DNA from: Bacillota bacterium
Lineage (GTDB): Bacteria; Bacillota; Clostridia; Lachnospirales; Lachnospiraceae
DNA length: 64,000 nt
Direction of reading: 5' to 3'
NCBI GenBank assembly: GCA_023415635.1
Contig: JAEZJV010000014.1
Coordinates: 62,001-126,000 of the forward strand
Shown piece by piece: positions 61,170 to 64,000 of this stretch. The notes under the pieces are model-generated. The model ran no database searches. It saw nothing but the letters and a program-made list of their open reading frames with translations, and was not told the DNA's origin. The position numbers and the translations under genes are program-made. Each line of letters begins with the position of its first letter. Positions within the stretch are counted from its first letter, which is position 1.

Positions 61170-61412
61170 GATATTTCTCCTTTCGTAATACAAGTAATCT
61201 CGTGCATCTATATATGATTGAGAATTCGATATTAGTAACCCCCATTACATCATACACGAATTTATATATAGAATGTTTCCCATATTCAATATACAACACT
61301 ATCTCCAAAAATAACAGATATAAAATCAAAATTATCCAGTAATATTAATTTTTTCTTAAAAATAGTAAGAAAACATCATCTATAGATTTTTTACCAATTT
61401 TATTGTTTCTTC

Positions 61413-61441
61413 GTGACAATATGGGGTTTGTATGATAAAGT
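61413..61441 (+). promoter_or_regulatory. Probable argS promoter
   Basis: GTGACA (61413-61418), 17 bases and TAAAGT (61436-61441) lie 40 bases before argS. No T-box leader is present. Confidence 0.5.
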
Positions 61442-61481
61442 AATGTTTGAGTTAAGATGAACAGAAAGGCATGTGTATCCT

Positions 61482-63248
61482 ATGAAAACAATGATTGAAT
61501 TGATAACGGAAGATGTGAAGGATGCTTTTATAAAGAAAGGCTATGAAGAAAAATATGGGGTGGTCACCCTTTCCAACAGACCTGATCTGTGCCAATATCA
61601 GTGTAATGGTGCTTTAGCAGCGGCGAAGCAGTATAAGACGGCTCCGATTATAATTGCACAAGCTATTGCAGAGGTTTTGCAAACCAACCATAAATTCAAG
61701 GAAGTTGCGGCTATTATGCCGGGCTTTATTAATATTACCTTAAATGGAGAATTTCTTTCAGACTATTTAAATCAGATGGCAGCACAAGAGCAATACGGAG
61801 TAGAGAAGGTGAAGGAACCAAAGACTGTCATTATTGATTTCGGTGGTCCCAATATAGCAAAGCCCCTTCATGTTGGACATATGAGGTCTGCTGTCATCGG
61901 AGAAAGTATTAAGAGAATTCTCAGGTATATGGGTAACAGAGTAATTGGTGATGCGCATCTTGGCGATTGGGGAACCCAGATGGGGCTAGTCATTGCCGAG
62001 TTGAAACGTAGAAAGCCTGAATTGGTTTATTTTGATGAAGCCTATACCGGTGATTATCCGAAGGAAGCACCCTTTACCATCTCTGAGCTGGAAGAAATCT
62101 ATCCTGCAGCCAGTGAATATTCCAAAAAGAATCCGGAATTCAGGGAAGAAGCAAAGACAATAACCTACCATCTGCAAAATGGGCATAGGGGCTATACTGC
62201 TCTATGGAATCATATTTTGGAGGTATCGGTAACAGATTTAAAGCATATCTATGATACACTGATGGTCTCCTTTGACTTATGGAAAAAGGAAAGCGACGCT
62301 CAAGCTTATATTCCCGATATGATTGAGAATTTTAGGAAGAACGGTTATGCGAAGGTAAGTGAAGGTGCCCTGGTTATAGAAGTGAAGGAAGATACAGATA
62401 CGAAAGAGATCCCACCCTGTATGCTTCTAAAGTCAGACGGAGCTGCTTTATATAATACCACGGATCTTGCGACCATTGTGGAGCGTATGAAATTATTCAA
62501 TCCTGATCGTATTATCTATGTTGTGGATAAGAGGCAGGAGCTAAATTTTGAAATTGTATTCCGTTGTGCACGAAAGACAAAGCTTGTAAATGAGGAAACC
62601 CGGCTGGATTTCATCGGCTTCGGCACGATGAACGGTAAAGACGGTAAGCCCTTTAAGACCAGAGAAGGCGGTGTCATGCGTCTGGAGCTTCTGATTAAAA
62701 GTGTTACGGACGAGGTTTATACTAAGATTATGGAGAACCGCAGTATGGAGGAAGAGGAGGCAAGGAAGGTTGCAGCCCAGGTTGGTCTTGCCGCTCTCAA
62801 ATATGGTGATCTTTCCAATCAGATTTCCAAGGACTATATCTTTGATGTTGACCGTTTCACCAGCTTTGAGGGTGACACCGGTCCGTATATCCTATATACC
62901 ATTGTCAGGATTAAGTCTATTCTTGCTAAATATCAGGAATTAAAAAAAGGCGCGACACCCACGGCGATTTTACCGTCTGCTTCCGAAGGAGAGAAAGCTT
63001 TGGTTTTGGAGCTGGCTAAGTTTAACGAGGTGATCTATACCGCAGCAGAGGAGGTTGCACCGCACCGCATCTGTGCTTATACCTATGATCTTGCCAATGC
63101 TTTCAACAGCTTTTATCATGACACTAAAATCATTGCCGAGGAAGACGTTAAGAAACAGGCTTCCTGGATTGCTTTAATTACACTTGTTCAGGATATATTA
63201 ACGACCTGCATCGATTTACTCGGTTTTACAGCACCCGAGCGTATGTAA
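61482..63248 (+). CDS. argS: Arginyl-tRNA synthetase
   Basis: The 588-residue class I synthetase charges tRNA-Arg. It has an N-terminal Add-1 domain (MKTMIELITEDVKDAFIKKGY), the HIGH signature as PLHVGHMRSAVIGESI, the catalytic core with GDWGTQMGLVI, a KMSK-position loop reading MNGKDGKPFKTREGG, and the C-terminal anticodon-binding DALR domain (ICAYTYDLANAFNSFYHD). The KMSK lysine is replaced by this different loop, as in many ArgRS enzymes. I take the ATG at 61482; a GTG at 61473 is possible but the AGAAAGG site does not favour either clearly. It would charge the tRNA-Arg(CCG) encoded at 31.3 kb. Confidence 0.95.
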   Translation: MKTMIELITEDVKDAFIKKGYEEKYGVVTLSNRPDLCQYQCNGALAAAKQYKTAPIIIAQAIAEVLQTNHKFKEVAAIMPGFINITLNGEFLSDYLNQMAAQEQYGVEKVKEPKTVIIDFGGPNIAKPLHVGHMRSAVIGESIKRILRYMGNRVIGDAHLGDWGTQMGLVIAELKRRKPELVYFDEAYTGDYPKEAPFTISELEEIYPAASEYSKKNPEFREEAKTITYHLQNGHRGYTALWNHILEVSVTDLKHIYDTLMVSFDLWKKESDAQAYIPDMIENFRKNGYAKVSEGALVIEVKEDTDTKEIPPCMLLKSDGAALYNTTDLATIVERMKLFNPDRIIYVVDKRQELNFEIVFRCARKTKLVNEETRLDFIGFGTMNGKDGKPFKTREGGVMRLELLIKSVTDEVYTKIMENRSMEEEEARKVAAQVGLAALKYGDLSNQISKDYIFDVDRFTSFEGDTGPYILYTIVRIKSILAKYQELKKGATPTAILPSASEGEKALVLELAKFNEVIYTAAEEVAPHRICAYTYDLANAFNSFYHDTKIIAEEDVKKQASWIALITLVQDILTTCIDLLGFTAPERM

Positions 63249-63268
63249 AAACAAACAGAGGTGATGGT

Positions 63269-64000
63269 ATGATAGTTAGGAGAACAGCGGAACTTAAGCT
63301 TTTGGAGGAGCAATACGCATCAGAAGGAAACAATCTTGTCATTTTATATGGTAGAAAGGGAATGGGAAAGTCTTCATTGATTAAGGAATTCCTTACTGAG
63401 AAGCCCTCGGCTTTCTACTATGAAGGAGTGGAATGTGAAGATGGCTTGCAGCTGCTTCTTATGAATCGAAGAGCCCATAAAGAGGATAATTCTGAACTAA
63501 TGGATTATCCTATTCTGTTCTCTTCTCTCCTTTGCAGTAACGGGGGGAAGACGATCATCGTACTTGATGAATTCCATTATATTAAGAAAAGCAGCAGTAA
63601 CATACTGGAAGCCTTGAGGCTTCTGGGAAATCCGAAAAGACCGGTGATGTTTGTCCTTTGCAGCTCCTCCATCCGTTGGGTGGAGAATGAGATGGTTAGT
63701 GAATTGGGAGAGTATGCGCCTTACATCACCGCTTATTTGAAGCTGAAGGAATTTACCTTCGTGGATTTTGTGAACCGTTTCCCAAAATCCACTGTCGAGA
63801 CCTGTATCTATATCAATGCCATTTTGGGAGGAATTCCGGAGTATCTTGCATCCTGGCAGGAAAGCCTTTCCGTGGAAAAGAACATTAAGAATCTTCTCCT
63901 TAATAAAAACAGCAGGCTAATTCATGCTCCACAACAGTATTTAAAGCTGGAGCTGCGTGAGCCTGCTGTCTATAATACGATTCTATATTACTTGGCAGTA
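63269..64000 (+). CDS. AAA-type ATPase of the DUF234-associated group, 3' end outside window
   Basis: The frame runs from the ATG at 63269, after GAGGTGATG, to the window end without a stop (244 codons). It has Walker A (YGRKGMGKSSLIKEF), Walker B (TIIVLDEFHYIKK), a sensor-like VLCSSSIRWVE and the stretch NAILGGIPEYLASW. This fits the archaeal-type AAA ATPases with a C-terminal DUF234 nuclease-like domain, which are encoded as variable stand-alone genes. The C-terminal domain is not in the window, so the subgroup is not sure. It lies 20 bases after argS. Confidence 0.85.
   Translation, partial: MIVRRTAELKLLEEQYASEGNNLVILYGRKGMGKSSLIKEFLTEKPSAFYYEGVECEDGLQLLLMNRRAHKEDNSELMDYPILFSSLLCSNGGKTIIVLDEFHYIKKSSSNILEALRLLGNPKRPVMFVLCSSSIRWVENEMVSELGEYAPYITAYLKLKEFTFVDFVNRFPKSTVETCIYINAILGGIPEYLASWQESLSVEKNIKNLLLNKNSRLIHAPQQYLKLELREPAVYNTILYYLAV

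Noticed and set aside
61194..61481. T-box or other riboswitch before argS
   Set aside because: No T-box core sequence or terminator/antiterminator pair could be found in the gap.

Overview
The window looks like chromosomal DNA of an anaerobic, spore-forming, probably motile member of the Lachnospiraceae (Clostridia); this is inferred from gene content, not from a search. The markers are a single-chain pyruvate:ferredoxin oxidoreductase, an NfnAB-type transhydrogenase, a split P-protein glycine cleavage operon with its own lipoate ligase, a SpoVB-like flippase, chemotaxis proteins, several cyclic-di-GMP enzymes, a DUF5688 protein and good TTGACA-17-TATAAT promoters with AGGAGG ribosome binding sites. 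No phage, insertion sequence or CRISPR array is visible.

Layout. 1-1.85 kb: the 3' part of a chemoreceptor gene converging on an orphan ABC ATPase gene that has lost the middle of its nucleotide-binding domain. 1.9-9.1 kb: a tandem glycine riboswitch and the operon gcvT-gcvH-gcvPA-gcvPB-lplA-lpdA. 9.3-12.4 kb: an isochorismatase-like hydrolase, then on the minus strand an EAL phosphodiesterase fused to a glycine-rich beta-repeat domain. 12.6-15 kb: two LexA-like boxes in front of a radical-SAM/helix-hairpin-helix protein and its usual partner, probably a DNA-damage-inducible pair. 15-19.4 kb: a Thr/Gly-rich secreted protein, a Fur-family regulator, a HAD-GNAT fusion, a CmpB-like membrane protein, a CYTH protein, two small ORFs and an HD hydrolase. 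19.7-25.6 kb: nfnAB, a GGDEF-EAL protein, a membrane protein and DUF5688. 25.7-31 kb: a secreted GH18 enzyme and the large oxidoreductase, whose leader is rich in hairpins. 31-34.3 kb: tRNA-Arg(CCG), EcsC-like protein, a secreted protein, an intergenic tandem repeat and a helical protein. 34.4-40 kb: an RluF-like pseudouridine synthase, a divergent NAD-dependent DNA ligase followed by a stranded BRCT-like fragment, metA and a diguanylate cyclase. 40-48.2 kb: spoVB-like gene, iscR-iscS-iscU-mnmA (Fe-S assembly and tRNA thiolation), a PHP phosphatase and rqcH. 48.5-50 kb: gdhA with a terminator hairpin in its short leader. 50.2-57.4 kb: a probable copper-handling operon (HMA-SafE-cupredoxin fusion, DUF2318, CopA, duplicated-domain lipoprotein, response regulator, histidine kinase). 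57.6-59.9 kb: PadR-DUF1700-DUF4097-PspC envelope module. 59.9-64 kb: a CheY/CheX-like pair, argS and the 5' part of an AAA ATPase gene.

How it fits together: the glycine operon carries the four cleavage activities plus lipoylation of GcvH and reoxidation of its lipoyl arm, and is switched on by glycine. Pyruvate oxidation supplies reduced ferredoxin, which NfnAB can use with NADH to make NADPH, the cofactor expected for the glutamate dehydrogenase further on. IscR-IscS-IscU would supply Fe-S clusters to these enzymes, and IscS also supplies sulfur to MnmA. The least conventional items are the EAL/beta-repeat fusion, the core-deleted ABC ATPase, the leader hairpins of the oxidoreductase and gdhA genes, the ligase with its leftover BRCT-like tail, and the intergenic GAGCT repeat array.
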